DNA from: Candidatus Sumerlaeota bacterium
Lineage (GTDB): Bacteria; Sumerlaeota; Sumerlaeia; MWCT01; JAUWMI01
Length of the DNA: 64,000 bases
Direction of reading: 5' to 3'
Assembly: GCA_030613245.1 (NCBI GenBank)
Contig: JAUWMI010000007.1
Coordinates: 47,678 to 111,677, forward strand
The notes beneath the pieces are model-generated. The model saw only the letters and a program-made list of their open reading frames with translations. It was not told the DNA's origin and made no database searches. Positions within the stretch are counted from its first letter, which is position 1; each line of letters opens with the position of its first letter. The position numbers and the translations under genes were made by a program. Positions 9,131 through 18,232 of this stretch are shown here, in pieces.

Positions 9131-9150
9131 GCCTTCTGTTTCCAGAAGGC
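9131..9150 (-). terminator. Strong hairpin at the 3' end of recD2
   Basis: GCCTTCTG (9131-9138) and CAGAAGGC (9143-9150) form a perfect 8-bp stem; the minus-strand loop is GAAA, a stable tetraloop. It starts 8 bp after the recD2 stop. There is no U-tract on the minus strand, so it may protect the mRNA end or need a factor to terminate. Confidence 0.5.
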
Positions 9151-9157
9151 TTTGCCA

Positions 9158-11368
9158 TTAGACTTGGGGTGCTGCGTCTGGCAAAGGCTTCAGATCTCGC
9201 TGAAGCCACTGGCGCAAACCGGAGAAGCGCATCTGAATTTTATTGTTTCTAATAGCAATGGCCAGGGCCTGTTTTGTTCCTACCAAGCAGACAAGTTTTT
9301 TGGCGCGTGTGATTGCTGTATAGAGCAAATTCCGCTGAAGCAGGATGTAATGTTGCGGATGAATAGGAATGACCACGGCCTTATATTCGCTTCCCTGGGA
9401 TTTATGAATAGAAATAGCGTAAGCAAGACAAATCTCGTCCAGCTCATCATAAGTGTATTCGAGGGTGCGCCCTTCATAGAGAACCTTGACGGTGTGGAAT
9501 TCGCGATCAATGGCCGTGATGACACCAATGTCGCCATTATATACATCCTTCTGGTAGTTGTTCTTAAGTTGCATTACCTTATCGCCCACTTTAAGTTCCA
9601 TAGCCCCACGATGCAGGACATTCGGATCGGGATTAAGCAGTGCCTGGAGTTCGTGGTTCAGATTGTTTGCCCCGAGCAGGCCTTTATACATCGGCGTAAT
9701 GACCTGGATCTCATTAACAGGATGAAAGCCAAAGCGCTGGGGAATTCGTTCTAGCACAAGTGACTTGATGGTTTCCAGGGCTTCTTCTGGGCGGGGCTTT
9801 GGGATAAAGAAGAAATCTGCCAGTGGCAATTTCCTGGCTGAAGGTAGAATGGGAAACTCGCCTTTGTTGATGCGGTGAGCGTTTGCAATAATCAAACTTC
9901 GCCTGGCCTGTCGAAAGACTTTGTCAAGAGTAACAACGGGAAGAATGCCTGACACAATGAAATCAGCCAGGACATTCCCCGGGCCTACAGAGGGAAGCTG
10001 GTCAACGTCGCCCACCAAAATTACAGATGCAGTGGGAGGGATAGCTCTAAGGAGGTAGAATGTCAACGGAACATCCATCATTGAGGATTCATCCACAATG
10101 ATGAGATCGGCTTTCAAGGGATTGGTTTCGTTAAAAAGGAATTGGCCTTCCCGGGGCTTATAGTGCAGCAGGCGATGGATGGTCGCGGCGGGCATGCCGG
10201 TTACTTCCGAAAGGCGCTTTGCAGCGCGGCCTGTTGGCGCACAAAGTTGAATGTGCACGCCATGCTTGCCGAGTATCTTAATTATAGCACGCACAATCGT
10301 AGTCTTGCCTGTGCCTGGTCCACCAGTGATAACCATCACTCCACCTGCAAGCGCACAGCGAACAGCATCGCGTTGTGCATCAGCAAGCGTAAATTTATGC
10401 TCGTGCTGAAACTTCTCAATTTCTGCATTGATATTATTTAGCGAGTACGGCTTGGCTGTTTCAACCAGCTGGGCCAGGAAGCCCACGATGCCTTTTTCGC
10501 ATACGTAAAGGGCTTTTGGTAAAACCGCTCTTGTCTGGTCGGGCAATTGCTCGACGACAATCCGCTCCGCGCGACGCAATACATCTATGGCATCCATGGC
10601 CAGTTGCTCGTCAATGCTCAGCATCTTTTCGGCCTTTTCAACCAGCAGCTCAAGGGGGCAAAAGGTATGGCCGCCTTCAACAAATTCATTCATGATATGC
10701 AGAATGCCTGCCTGTGCCCGAAGTGGAGAGTCTTCTGCAATGCCCAGCCGCTGAGCGATGGAATCAGCGGTTTTAAATCCGATGCCTTGAATGTCAAGGG
10801 CCAGCTGGTAGGGATTGCTTTGTAGCACTCGGATTGCCTGCTGACCATACCGTTTGAAGATTTTCATAGCGTAGCCAAGCGAGACGCAGTGCTCCTGCAA
10901 AAAGAGCATAACATTATGGATGCTCTTCTGCTTTTGCCAGGCGTCAACGATGCATGCGATACGCTTACGACCGATGCCCTCGACCTCGACAAGGCGTTCG
11001 GGCTCAGTATCAATGATTCTAAGCGATTCTTCTCTGAAGCGCTTGACAATGCGACTGGCAAAAACTTCACCGATGCCCTTGATTAGCCCGCATCCAAGAT
11101 ACTTTTCGATACCGGCAACAGAAACTGGGAATTTAGGCGTATAGGAATCAACCAGAAATTGTCGGCCATATTTGCGATCCTGAGTCCATTGGCCTGTTAT
11201 ACGAAGCGATTCGCCCGGATTCACACCCACGAGATTGCCGACGATGGTCATTATCTCAGGCTTGGCTTCTTCGCGAAACTGCGCCACTGTGTAGTGAGTG
11301 ACCTCATTAGAATAAACAATTCGCTCAAGCGTTCCTTCGAGCGTAATGATCTGCTTACTTGAGGACAT
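9158..11368 (-). CDS. recD2: ATP-dependent DNA helicase RecD2
   Basis: 736 aa from ATG 11368; an in-frame TTG 51 bp upstream is less likely. RecD2 is a 5'-3' SF1B helicase acting without RecBC in repair. The N-terminal OB-like region is followed by helix-hairpin-helix repeats (VEGIGRKRI near 129-137, IQGIGFKTAD near 193-202). Walker A GGPGTGKTT is at 349-357. Then come DESSMMD (Walker B), GDVDQLPSVGPGNVLAD (motif III) and a C-terminal UvrD-like motif AYAISIHKSQGSEYK with LLYTAITRAKKLV. Length matches RecD2 rather than the RecBCD subunit. No recB or recC lies nearby. Confidence 0.93.
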   Translation of the reverse strand: MSSSKQIITLEGTLERIVYSNEVTHYTVAQFREEAKPEIMTIVGNLVGVNPGESLRITGQWTQDRKYGRQFLVDSYTPKFPVSVAGIEKYLGCGLIKGIGEVFASRIVKRFREESLRIIDTEPERLVEVEGIGRKRIACIVDAWQKQKSIHNVMLFLQEHCVSLGYAMKIFKRYGQQAIRVLQSNPYQLALDIQGIGFKTADSIAQRLGIAEDSPLRAQAGILHIMNEFVEGGHTFCPLELLVEKAEKMLSIDEQLAMDAIDVLRRAERIVVEQLPDQTRAVLPKALYVCEKGIVGFLAQLVETAKPYSLNNINAEIEKFQHEHKFTLADAQRDAVRCALAGGVMVITGGPGTGKTTIVRAIIKILGKHGVHIQLCAPTGRAAKRLSEVTGMPAATIHRLLHYKPREGQFLFNETNPLKADLIIVDESSMMDVPLTFYLLRAIPPTASVILVGDVDQLPSVGPGNVLADFIVSGILPVVTLDKVFRQARRSLIIANAHRINKGEFPILPSARKLPLADFFFIPKPRPEEALETIKSLVLERIPQRFGFHPVNEIQVITPMYKGLLGANNLNHELQALLNPDPNVLHRGAMELKVGDKVMQLKNNYQKDVYNGDIGVITAIDREFHTVKVLYEGRTLEYTYDELDEICLAYAISIHKSQGSEYKAVVIPIHPQHYILLQRNLLYTAITRAKKLVCLVGTKQALAIAIRNNKIQMRFSGLRQWLQRDLKPLPDAAPQV

Positions 11369-11449
11369 TGCGGCGAGTCCGTGTTGGGGCGTTCTATCTA
11401 CTGCGTACACCGCAGACAAGGCGCGACATACGCATATCTCTACATATCT

Positions 11450-13033
11450 CTATTTTGGCATTTCTGCTTTTGGAAACAAAAAATGGATCCAGAATAAATC
11501 GTGTTTGCCCTGGCGAAGCATTATGGCATAGGCGCTCCACTGTGAGTTCTGTGGAACGTAGATGGAATCGTTGAGTGGAGCAATCAGGGCCCAGAGCGGA
11601 ATCTGTTGTGGTGATTGACTTTCATTGCTGCGGGCAAGAAGTAAGTAATTCTGATCAAGCGCTATACTATCGTCGGGAGAATATAGCGCATAGCAATTGG
11701 GTGGTTCTTGAGGTGTGCGATAAAACTCAATGTAATAGTCTATAAAATTCTGGCTCGCGCCGTAAATCTGCACTGCAATGCCTAACAGTAGGAGCACTGA
11801 ATAAGCAATGCGCACCGCAGCGCTACGTGGAGTGGTCAGAAGCGCAACAATAGGCACCCCTACAAATGCATGAACCAGAAAGATGTGCCGAGGTCCCCAG
11901 CACCATCCGCCAGTCCAGTTTTGCCAGGATGCATGGACAAGAAGGAAGACAAGGATAATAGTAAGCAGTGCGATTGCGGCATTGCGAAACTCGTGCGTGA
12001 ATTTCTTAATGGCAAAGAAGAACAGCACAAGGGTAGGGGAGAAGAAAAAGATCCCTTTGCCAATGCTAAAGAGATACCCATAGAGCCCGGCCAGGAGTGG
12101 AGTCGAAAAGCGCAAACCTTCGGCTTGATCTTCATAGCCAGTAGCCAGGAAATATCCGAACCGCATTTTATTCAGCATAACAATCAGCAGTAGAATAACA
12201 ACAATAGGCAGAAAGAAGCTATAGGCGCGTAAAGAATCTCCGGTAGCGTATTGCGCCCGGATAAACTGAAGAGGTCTGGCTGTCTGTGCTCCGATACGCT
12301 TTCTAAAAGTGGTCCAATTCTCAAGGAGAATAAGCAGCAAGAATCCAGGAATCGTAAGAAGAGTATCCAATCGAGTCAGCACACCGTATCCGGCTAGTGT
12401 TCCTGCGAGTAGCAGCAACACTGGCCGGTTCTCACGTAATCCTTTATACAGCAAGAAGAAGGCAGATAAGGTGCAGAGTGCGGCCAGGGGCTCGCTAAAG
12501 TAGGTTTTCGAATGTACCCAAGCCATGGTGCCGCAGCCAAACAGAATGGCGGTCAGGAGAGACGCTATTCTGTCGCGCGTTAGGTAACAACAGAATGCGT
12601 ACACCACTACGACCAAGAGTGCCATGATGAGCTGGTTAAACAAAGAAACGCCGAAACGCAGTAGTACTGCATCTGGCGAGCGGTCGTGATACTGCATTGT
12701 GTCCCACTGAAAGCGCTGGACGCCTGGTGAAGGTACGATTTTCGTGAGCAACGTGCCAAAATAGTATAAAGGAATGCTAAGTACTGGTTGGCCAATTCCG
12801 TATTGGGCGTATTGCCGGCCGTCAATGCCACGCTTTGTGGCGAACCCTGCCAGTGGCTCAACGGCCAGACTACCGCGAAGCGCCAGTGACTGTGTGGTGC
12901 GGAACATCAGTTCTTCGTCTGGTGAGTAGAGGTGACCTCCCATTGTCAGTAGGTAAAGGCCGAGAAACGCAAAGAAAAGCACGATGCTAGCCTTCACAGA
13001 CAATGGATACCTCCGGAGCGCAGTCTCAGGCAT
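11450..13033 (-). CDS. Polytopic membrane glycosyltransferase (GT-C/PMT-like), second copy
   Basis: 527 aa, about ten or more membrane helices, with no long soluble N-terminus. The acidic catalytic pair of GT-C enzymes is D39-E40 in YSPDEELMF, directly after the first helix (about 14-31). A short soluble tail ends the protein. It is unlike the glycosyltransferases at 2.9 and 15.6 kb except for the DE motif and topology, so these are different branches. The donor is expected to be a polyprenyl-linked sugar; the acceptor is unknown. It stands 80 bp from recD2 and 114 bp from mlaD on the same strand. Confidence 0.7.
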   Translation of the reverse strand: MPETALRRYPLSVKASIVLFFAFLGLYLLTMGGHLYSPDEELMFRTTQSLALRGSLAVEPLAGFATKRGIDGRQYAQYGIGQPVLSIPLYYFGTLLTKIVPSPGVQRFQWDTMQYHDRSPDAVLLRFGVSLFNQLIMALLVVVVYAFCCYLTRDRIASLLTAILFGCGTMAWVHSKTYFSEPLAALCTLSAFFLLYKGLRENRPVLLLLAGTLAGYGVLTRLDTLLTIPGFLLLILLENWTTFRKRIGAQTARPLQFIRAQYATGDSLRAYSFFLPIVVILLLIVMLNKMRFGYFLATGYEDQAEGLRFSTPLLAGLYGYLFSIGKGIFFFSPTLVLFFFAIKKFTHEFRNAAIALLTIILVFLLVHASWQNWTGGWCWGPRHIFLVHAFVGVPIVALLTTPRSAAVRIAYSVLLLLGIAVQIYGASQNFIDYYIEFYRTPQEPPNCYALYSPDDSIALDQNYLLLARSNESQSPQQIPLWALIAPLNDSIYVPQNSQWSAYAIMLRQGKHDLFWIHFLFPKAEMPK

Positions 13034-13147
13034 TGGAAATTTTCTCTGTTTATTTGATCCGGTGCAAAGCTATCTGGAGCGTTTGAAAAACGGAAACAGA
13101 AGGGACATTGGCGCGTAAGCTAAAAGACATAACAAGACGACGGTGTC

Positions 13148-14185
13148 TTATGGTTTACGTTCATACGGTATTGCGGTATCAAAAACCTGTTCCTCTTTGC
13201 CCAGGAGCAGCGTTTTAATCGCTTTCAGAGTATCGCGTAGGTCATAAAAGGGTGTAGGATCATTGATCAGCAGGCTGACTGTGCCTTGGCCGCGGTCTAT
13301 CTTTTCAAGGATGGTGTTCAGCTGGGCTGTGCCTGTATTTAGGTTTTCGCCTAGTTGTGCAAGATGATTCTTGTTTTCACTGATAATCATGTGCAGATCA
13401 TCTGTTGTTACGTTAACCTTGGCAAGAATATCCTTAATCCTGGTAGTAATGGTTTCACTCTGGGTCTGAATATCCGCCAGTGTTGTCTTTATAAGAGAGC
13501 GGCTTTCCTGGAAGTCGGCACTGGTATCAATGATCATGCTATCTATACGTCTGACGATCTCGTTCAGGCTTTCCGTAGCTTCTCTAAGGTTTTGTGCAGT
13601 TTCGCTGATATCGTCCGACGTTGCCCCTAGCATGCGGTCCAGACGGCTCGTAATGGAATTAAGTGAGACGAGCGTCCCAGAAAAGGCCTCTCGGTTTTCC
13701 TCATCGGTTATAAAGGTTTTTACGGCCCGAATTGTTGCAGCCACGTCCTCGATTATGGTTGGTGCAAGACTCAGAACCTGATACATGTCTACCGTCTCAG
13801 CTCCAAAAACGATGTCGCCGTCGTCCAGAAGCCGGTTATCAGAAGTGCCAGCATCAATGTCAATACGGGTTTCACCAATCAAGCCCGCAATGGATACACG
13901 GATCACCGCATTGCTGAAAATCTTCACTCCCTTTCTGATCCTCAAGACGACCTTGACTGGATACTCACCCTTAACATAGCCAATCTTTGCCACCTGGCCG
14001 GTTGCCGCACCGTAAACATGTACTGGAGCACCAACTTCAAGGCCTCTAATTTGCTTGAAGTATACTTGCAGTTCATACTTTGGCGTAAAGATGTTGAACT
14101 GCTGGATGTTTACAGTAAAGATAATGAGTATAAGGAATGCAATAACGCTGAATAAACCAATGACAATCTCGGTTTTTTTTCTCAC
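13148..14185 (-). CDS. mlaD: MlaD-like MCE-domain lipid-binding protein
   Basis: 345 aa from a GTG start preceded by AAAAGGAAAA. MCE proteins form hexameric rings in the periplasm that carry phospholipids between membranes. One membrane anchor lies at residues 7-26, then the MCE domain (about 38-115, with IRGLEVGAPVHVYGAATGQV and IAGLIGETRIDID). A long alpha-helical C-terminal region (about 125-335) could build a needle or ring extension. It belongs to the operon mlaF-zinc ribbon-mlaD, but the expected permease MlaE is missing. Longer than E. coli MlaD (about 180 aa), closer to the Mce/PqiB-type long form. Confidence 0.85.
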   Translation of the reverse strand: MRKKTEIVIGLFSVIAFLILIIFTVNIQQFNIFTPKYELQVYFKQIRGLEVGAPVHVYGAATGQVAKIGYVKGEYPVKVVLRIRKGVKIFSNAVIRVSIAGLIGETRIDIDAGTSDNRLLDDGDIVFGAETVDMYQVLSLAPTIIEDVAATIRAVKTFITDEENREAFSGTLVSLNSITSRLDRMLGATSDDISETAQNLREATESLNEIVRRIDSMIIDTSADFQESRSLIKTTLADIQTQSETITTRIKDILAKVNVTTDDLHMIISENKNHLAQLGENLNTGTAQLNTILEKIDRGQGTVSLLINDPTPFYDLRDTLKAIKTLLLGKEEQVFDTAIPYERKP

Positions 14186-14247
14186 GGCTTTTTCCTTTTC
14201 AGCGAAACGCTGGGTATGAGTTTCTTGAGCATGTCTCTCAGCCGCAA

Positions 14248-14667
14248 TTACTCAGCATCGCTGGGACCTTGTCCTCGAGGTGACTGTGCGAACAGCCGTT
14301 TGAGAAATGTTACAAGGCCCGTGGGCCGGTTACGTTCTTTCAGCCGGGTCATAGTTTCCCCGCTCAGCCAGCGACCATGGCACACCGTACAGGCTTCTGT
14401 GGCAATACTGCCGCCAGCCAGTGATTTGATGCTAATCAGCCCGACTGATCCCTGGCAAATGGGACATATGAGCCGGGATGCAAGTTCTGTCTTGGGCATC
14501 TGCCCCTGCGCCGGGGCAGGAAGATGCGACAGAGGATATTTCTTAATGATCGCCTCTTCAAGGTCACTCACGTTAAACCAGGCGCCCCCACATTCCGCGC
14601 ACGTCCAGACGTACACGTTCTTCAAGGGAATCCTTTGAAGATCAACTGCACAATGCGGGCATTTCAT
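14248..14667 (-). CDS. Double zinc-ribbon (TFIIB-type zf) protein
   Basis: 139 aa with two zinc ribbons of the zf-TFIIB family: C3/C6 with C23/C26 (CPHC...CAECGGAWF) and C68/C71 with C93/C96 (CPIC...CTVCHGRWL). AGGAG lies about 9 nt before the ATG, and the gene follows mlaF by 11 bp, so it is co-transcribed. The family has no settled function; members are small soluble proteins. Its position, where mlaE normally lies between mlaF and mlaD, is odd. It is soluble and cannot replace a permease. Confidence 0.8.
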   Translation of the reverse strand: MKCPHCAVDLQRIPLKNVYVWTCAECGGAWFNVSDLEEAIIKKYPLSHLPAPAQGQMPKTELASRLICPICQGSVGLISIKSLAGGSIATEACTVCHGRWLSGETMTRLKERNRPTGLVTFLKRLFAQSPRGQGPSDAE

Positions 14668-14678
14668 AAAAATCGCTC

Positions 14679-15416
14679 CTACACTATTGCTTCAGCCTGT
14701 CCGCTAATGAACTGACGAACATAAGGGATTGAAGACCGCTGGATTTCTTGCGGAGTTCCCGTCGCAATGATTTTCCCACCATGAAGCATCGAAATCCGAT
14801 CTGCTACCTTACATGCACTCTGAATATCATGAGTGACCACCAGCGATGTAACGGAGAGTTTACGCTGCAAGTCAAGTATAAGATTATTAATAGCATCTGC
14901 GTTGATCGGGTCAAGGCCCGTTGTAGGTTCGTCGTACAACATGATTTCCGGATTCGCGGCAAGGGCACGTGCAAGACTGACCCGCTTTTTCATACCCCCA
15001 CTTAGTTCTGCAGGCGTCATTGCTACAACCTCTTCGAGATTAACAAGAGCCAGTTTCTCTCGCACAATGCTGTCAATTTGAGAAGGAGTGAGCAACGAGT
15101 TTTCGTCAAGAGCGAAGCCCACGTTCCCGCGTACGCTCATTGAATCGAAAAGCGCAGAACTCTGGAACAACATGCCAACGAACTTGCGCACCTCCATTAG
15201 CGAGTGGCGATTGCGGTAATCCGCATGAATGCCTCGAAGAATAATAGTGCCCTCGTCAGGCTCCATGAGCCCGATAATCATTTTGAGCAGAATGGATTTC
15301 CCTTCGCCGCTGCCGCCGATGATGACACGCGTCTCGCCTTTCTCAACGTGCAGATCAATTCCATCCAGTACAGCATGCTGGTCAAAAGTCTTTTTGAGGC
15401 CTTGAATCTGAATCAT
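14679..15416 (-). CDS. mlaF: MlaF-like ABC transporter ATPase
   Basis: 245 aa, a complete ABC ATPase: Walker A GGSGEGKS (34-41), signature LSGGMKKR (138-145), Walker B IMLYDEPTTGLDP (158-170) and the switch histidine in VVTHD. The SGGM and LYDEPTTGLDP sequences are typical of the MlaF/Ttg2A subfamily, which powers retrograde or anterograde phospholipid transport with MlaE and MlaD. The gene is first in its operon, behind a good sigma70-type promoter. A cognate MlaE is expected elsewhere in the genome. Confidence 0.87.
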   Translation of the reverse strand: MIQIQGLKKTFDQHAVLDGIDLHVEKGETRVIIGGSGEGKSILLKMIIGLMEPDEGTIILRGIHADYRNRHSLMEVRKFVGMLFQSSALFDSMSVRGNVGFALDENSLLTPSQIDSIVREKLALVNLEEVVAMTPAELSGGMKKRVSLARALAANPEIMLYDEPTTGLDPINADAINNLILDLQRKLSVTSLVVTHDIQSACKVADRISMLHGGKIIATGTPQEIQRSSIPYVRQFISGQAEAIV

Positions 15417-15489
15417 CGGATTTTGCTCATTTGTTCTTGATGGAAAAACGCTAAATTCGCCGAGTTTGCTATCTATGTAGGTCTGCTTC

Positions 15490-15519
15490 TTTATAAGATG
15501 AAAATATTTGACAAGTCAA
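15490..15519 (-). promoter_or_regulatory. Sigma70-type promoter of the mlaF operon
   Basis: On the minus strand TTGACT (15514-15519) and TATAAA (15490-15495) are separated by 18 bp; the predicted transcript starts about 70 nt before mlaF. The -35 box is inside a palindrome TTTGAC-AA-GTCAAA, which could bind a repressor. Confidence 0.6.
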
Positions 15520-15565
15520 ATAGAACTTTTTGTGCAGTGCCTTATGCCTATGCGATGCCAGTTGG

Positions 15566-15577
15566 AAAGTAAACTTT
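15566..15577. repeat. 12-bp inverted-repeat motif AAAGTAAACTTT, copy 1
   Basis: AAAGT-AA-ACTTT, about 47 bp upstream of the mlaF -35 box. An identical copy is at 18040-18051, upstream of the neighbouring glycosyltransferase start. The pair may be a shared operator, or coincidence given the A/T-rich sequence. Confidence 0.3.
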
Positions 15578-15620
15578 GGCTCGCCAACGGCATCGCCTGT
15601 CTCACATAACGCAAAGTAGG

Positions 15621-17981
15621 CTATCGTAAGGCGATCCAGTTAATCTGAATGCCAAGTTCGCGCCAATCTTCTGAGTCGAGTGTCTCTGCAGGCACCCAGA
15701 TAGGGCTCCGTATGGACACTCTGTTTGGCCCGGCATGGAAGACTGGCGGCACTGGAATTGCGCGCTCAACCCATCCATTTTCAATCAGCACTGGCGGCAG
15801 CGGGGTTCCGTTGATGCTGATCTCCAGCATGGGGGACGGGATAGAATCGGGAAATCCGCTGATAAAATTCAAGACTAGCGTCTTGACCTGCGCTGCTTCC
15901 TCTAACAGAGGGAGGGTTATCACAGCAGTATGCCAGGTCCAGCGGAACGTCGTCTCATCATAGATTTCTGCAGAATACCATCCTTCATTGACTAAAGTCT
16001 TGTCCGCAGGAGAGCCAATGTCGTAAAAGGCAAGGTATCCTGTTCTACGAAACGGCTTCAAGTCAGCGTGGGCATAGCTGAGCCAATGAAAGTGAAAACC
16101 GAGGGGTCGCTCATCGTCGCTCCGATGGAACGCTTTTGGAATCCATGTCGACGAATGCCAGGAGACCGTAAGGGAATTCTGGGGCTGTTGAAATAGCACG
16201 TAGAAGTAAAAGGGGGTGTACGCATCAACCGCCTTGCGCCGCTCGTAGAAACAATCGTTCACTTCAATCTCTAAGTTGTAGTCGGTTATCTCGTCAGGAT
16301 GGGAAAAGCGTGCCTTGAGCCCAAGGAGGTAAAGTCCTGGCTCGAGGGTCAATGGAAAATGGAACACACTATCTTCTCCAACAGTCCAGCGGTATGGTGA
16401 CTGTTCTGCATCAATTTGTAGGGCGCCGAACCCCGGGTTACCATTAAGTGATTCTGATTCAGCACCCAGGAATACCAAGAACTCCTGCGCGATAAGCTCA
16501 TCGCGGCTCGCATCTTCACGGAGCGAATACCATCGTCGCAGCTTTTCAAAATCTGCTCCTCGATGTATGGAGAACGTATACCAGTCGTCCTTAAACAGAA
16601 CTGTACTGGTCGAACAGTGATCAAGCACGGGAAGCAAGAGGCGGGGAAACACGGCATCTTCTGGTTCGGTCCTATTGAACTGAAGCAGAAAAAAGCGCTG
16701 TGGCTTTTCCTCGGGCTGCTCCATAAAAGATCTAAATTCAATGATTGGATGGTCATATGTGGAGTAGTAGAAATAGCCGTTCCTCCATAAGCTGCGTATG
16801 GCAAGCAGCGGATCCTCAGGGCGAACCTCCAGGTCAATAATCCGCGTCAGCTTACGCCAGTGAGGTTTGTGATCCTGGAGATTTTGAATCCACGCGAATG
16901 CAATACCGTTGATGGCGATTGTCACAAGCAACGTGGTCTTAATCCATTGTGTTCTCAATCGTAACCTAACAAGAAATGCGGAGAGCAGAAGGACGAATGG
17001 GATGAGCGAGACGATAATATAGCGGGAAACCAGGAAGAATTTGATCGAGGAATATGAGAGTACAAACATGACAACGACGGGGAAAATAGCAGTGGAAAGG
17101 AGAAAAATCAGGGCCGAGCGCGTGGTTTTATCACGCCAGATGCCCCAATTCCCCCATACCAGAATCAAGAACAACAGGCTGTAGATCGCCCACATCCACC
17201 ACGCTTCCTGTGTTGCACAAAAGTAATACGAGAATGCGACAAAGAAGCTCCGCGGCAAATCGCTCAGCAAGGGTGTGGGGATCCACGCGATCTTGCCGAG
17301 ATTATTAGTGGCCTGTATCAGCACGAGTGGAAGCAACGGGAGCACGGCCACTCCGGTGACGAGCAGGCACCTGAGGAAACCTTTTCGGAGAACAGTGTTG
17401 CCTCTGTTTTTCATAACGTAACAGACAAACAGGTACTCACCAAAAATAAAGAAGATTGCATGATAGTGTGTGTAAAGCGCCAGGGCGTTTAAGAGCGCAG
17501 ATAAAAGCCAACCGCGCCTCATTTGTCCAGACATAGCCTTTATGAGAAAATATGCCGCGAACACGAGCATAGCCGTATAGGCAGTATACATGCGCAACTC
17601 TTGTGAATAGTAGATGTGAAATGGATTCACAGCTACTAAAAGAGCCGAATACAGGCCAATGCTTCGGGAAAATAATTGCGAGCCGAGCAGATACACACCC
17701 CAAATCCCAAGCAGTGCCCAAACGATAGATAGGCTCCTCAGGTTCAGTACATTCCCTAAGATGCCTGACCAGCCTTTGAGCATAAGAAAGTAAAGTGGGG
17801 GAGAGGTATCCCTTGAGAGCGCAGAGATCAACTCGGGGAAAGAGAGCTGCGAGACGTCGTAGGTAAAGACTTCATCGTACCACAGGTCGCGCGTGTCAAC
17901 CGTGTGAAAGCGGAGAAATCCTGCGGCAAACAGAATAAGAAGCAGGGCAAAAGCATGGCGAATTCTCGATGAATTGATCAT
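15621..17981 (-). CDS. Large membrane glycosyltransferase (GT-C/ArnT-like) with soluble C-terminal domain
   Basis: 786 aa. The GT-C features are clear: first helix at about 8-24, acidic pair D36-E37 in LWYDEVFTYD, and RDTSPPLYF around 58-65. About twelve membrane helices follow, up to residue 370. After this is a long soluble part of about 400 residues with beta-rich, aromatic sequence (for example WTWHTAVITLP, LEISINGTPLPPVLI). This suggests one or two jelly-roll, carbohydrate-binding-like domains facing the periplasm. GGAG before the ATG supports the start. Likely a transferase working from a polyprenyl-phosphate sugar; target unknown. Confidence 0.72.
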   Translation of the reverse strand: MINSSRIRHAFALLLILFAAGFLRFHTVDTRDLWYDEVFTYDVSQLSFPELISALSRDTSPPLYFLMLKGWSGILGNVLNLRSLSIVWALLGIWGVYLLGSQLFSRSIGLYSALLVAVNPFHIYYSQELRMYTAYTAMLVFAAYFLIKAMSGQMRRGWLLSALLNALALYTHYHAIFFIFGEYLFVCYVMKNRGNTVLRKGFLRCLLVTGVAVLPLLPLVLIQATNNLGKIAWIPTPLLSDLPRSFFVAFSYYFCATQEAWWMWAIYSLLFLILVWGNWGIWRDKTTRSALIFLLSTAIFPVVVMFVLSYSSIKFFLVSRYIIVSLIPFVLLLSAFLVRLRLRTQWIKTTLLVTIAINGIAFAWIQNLQDHKPHWRKLTRIIDLEVRPEDPLLAIRSLWRNGYFYYSTYDHPIIEFRSFMEQPEEKPQRFFLLQFNRTEPEDAVFPRLLLPVLDHCSTSTVLFKDDWYTFSIHRGADFEKLRRWYSLREDASRDELIAQEFLVFLGAESESLNGNPGFGALQIDAEQSPYRWTVGEDSVFHFPLTLEPGLYLLGLKARFSHPDEITDYNLEIEVNDCFYERRKAVDAYTPFYFYVLFQQPQNSLTVSWHSSTWIPKAFHRSDDERPLGFHFHWLSYAHADLKPFRRTGYLAFYDIGSPADKTLVNEGWYSAEIYDETTFRWTWHTAVITLPLLEEAAQVKTLVLNFISGFPDSIPSPMLEISINGTPLPPVLIENGWVERAIPVPPVFHAGPNRVSIRSPIWVPAETLDSEDWRELGIQINWIALR

Positions 17982-18039
17982 ACCTAACTCCAGTGGTGCT
18001 TAATCGGGCAAGACGCTAGCAAAGCACCATGCCGAATGT

Positions 18040-18051
18040 AAAGTAAACTTT
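18040..18051. repeat. 12-bp inverted-repeat motif AAAGTAAACTTT, copy 2
   Basis: Identical to 15566-15577. It lies 59 bp upstream of the start of the large glycosyltransferase, in the divergent region shared with pgk. Confidence 0.3.
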
Positions 18052-18232
18052 TGTGGCGCACATGAACATCTGTCCCAGTGCTCTGCTCGTCCAGTATTGA
18101 GGAAAAAGCTATTGACTACCACCGCGAAGTGCAATAGCTACCTTATTTTTGAACCTGGTGAAAGAGAATTAATACGCCTCCTAATTTCTCGAAAAAGGGA
18201 TTTGCATATTTTGTCTTAAGGAGAATGGCACA

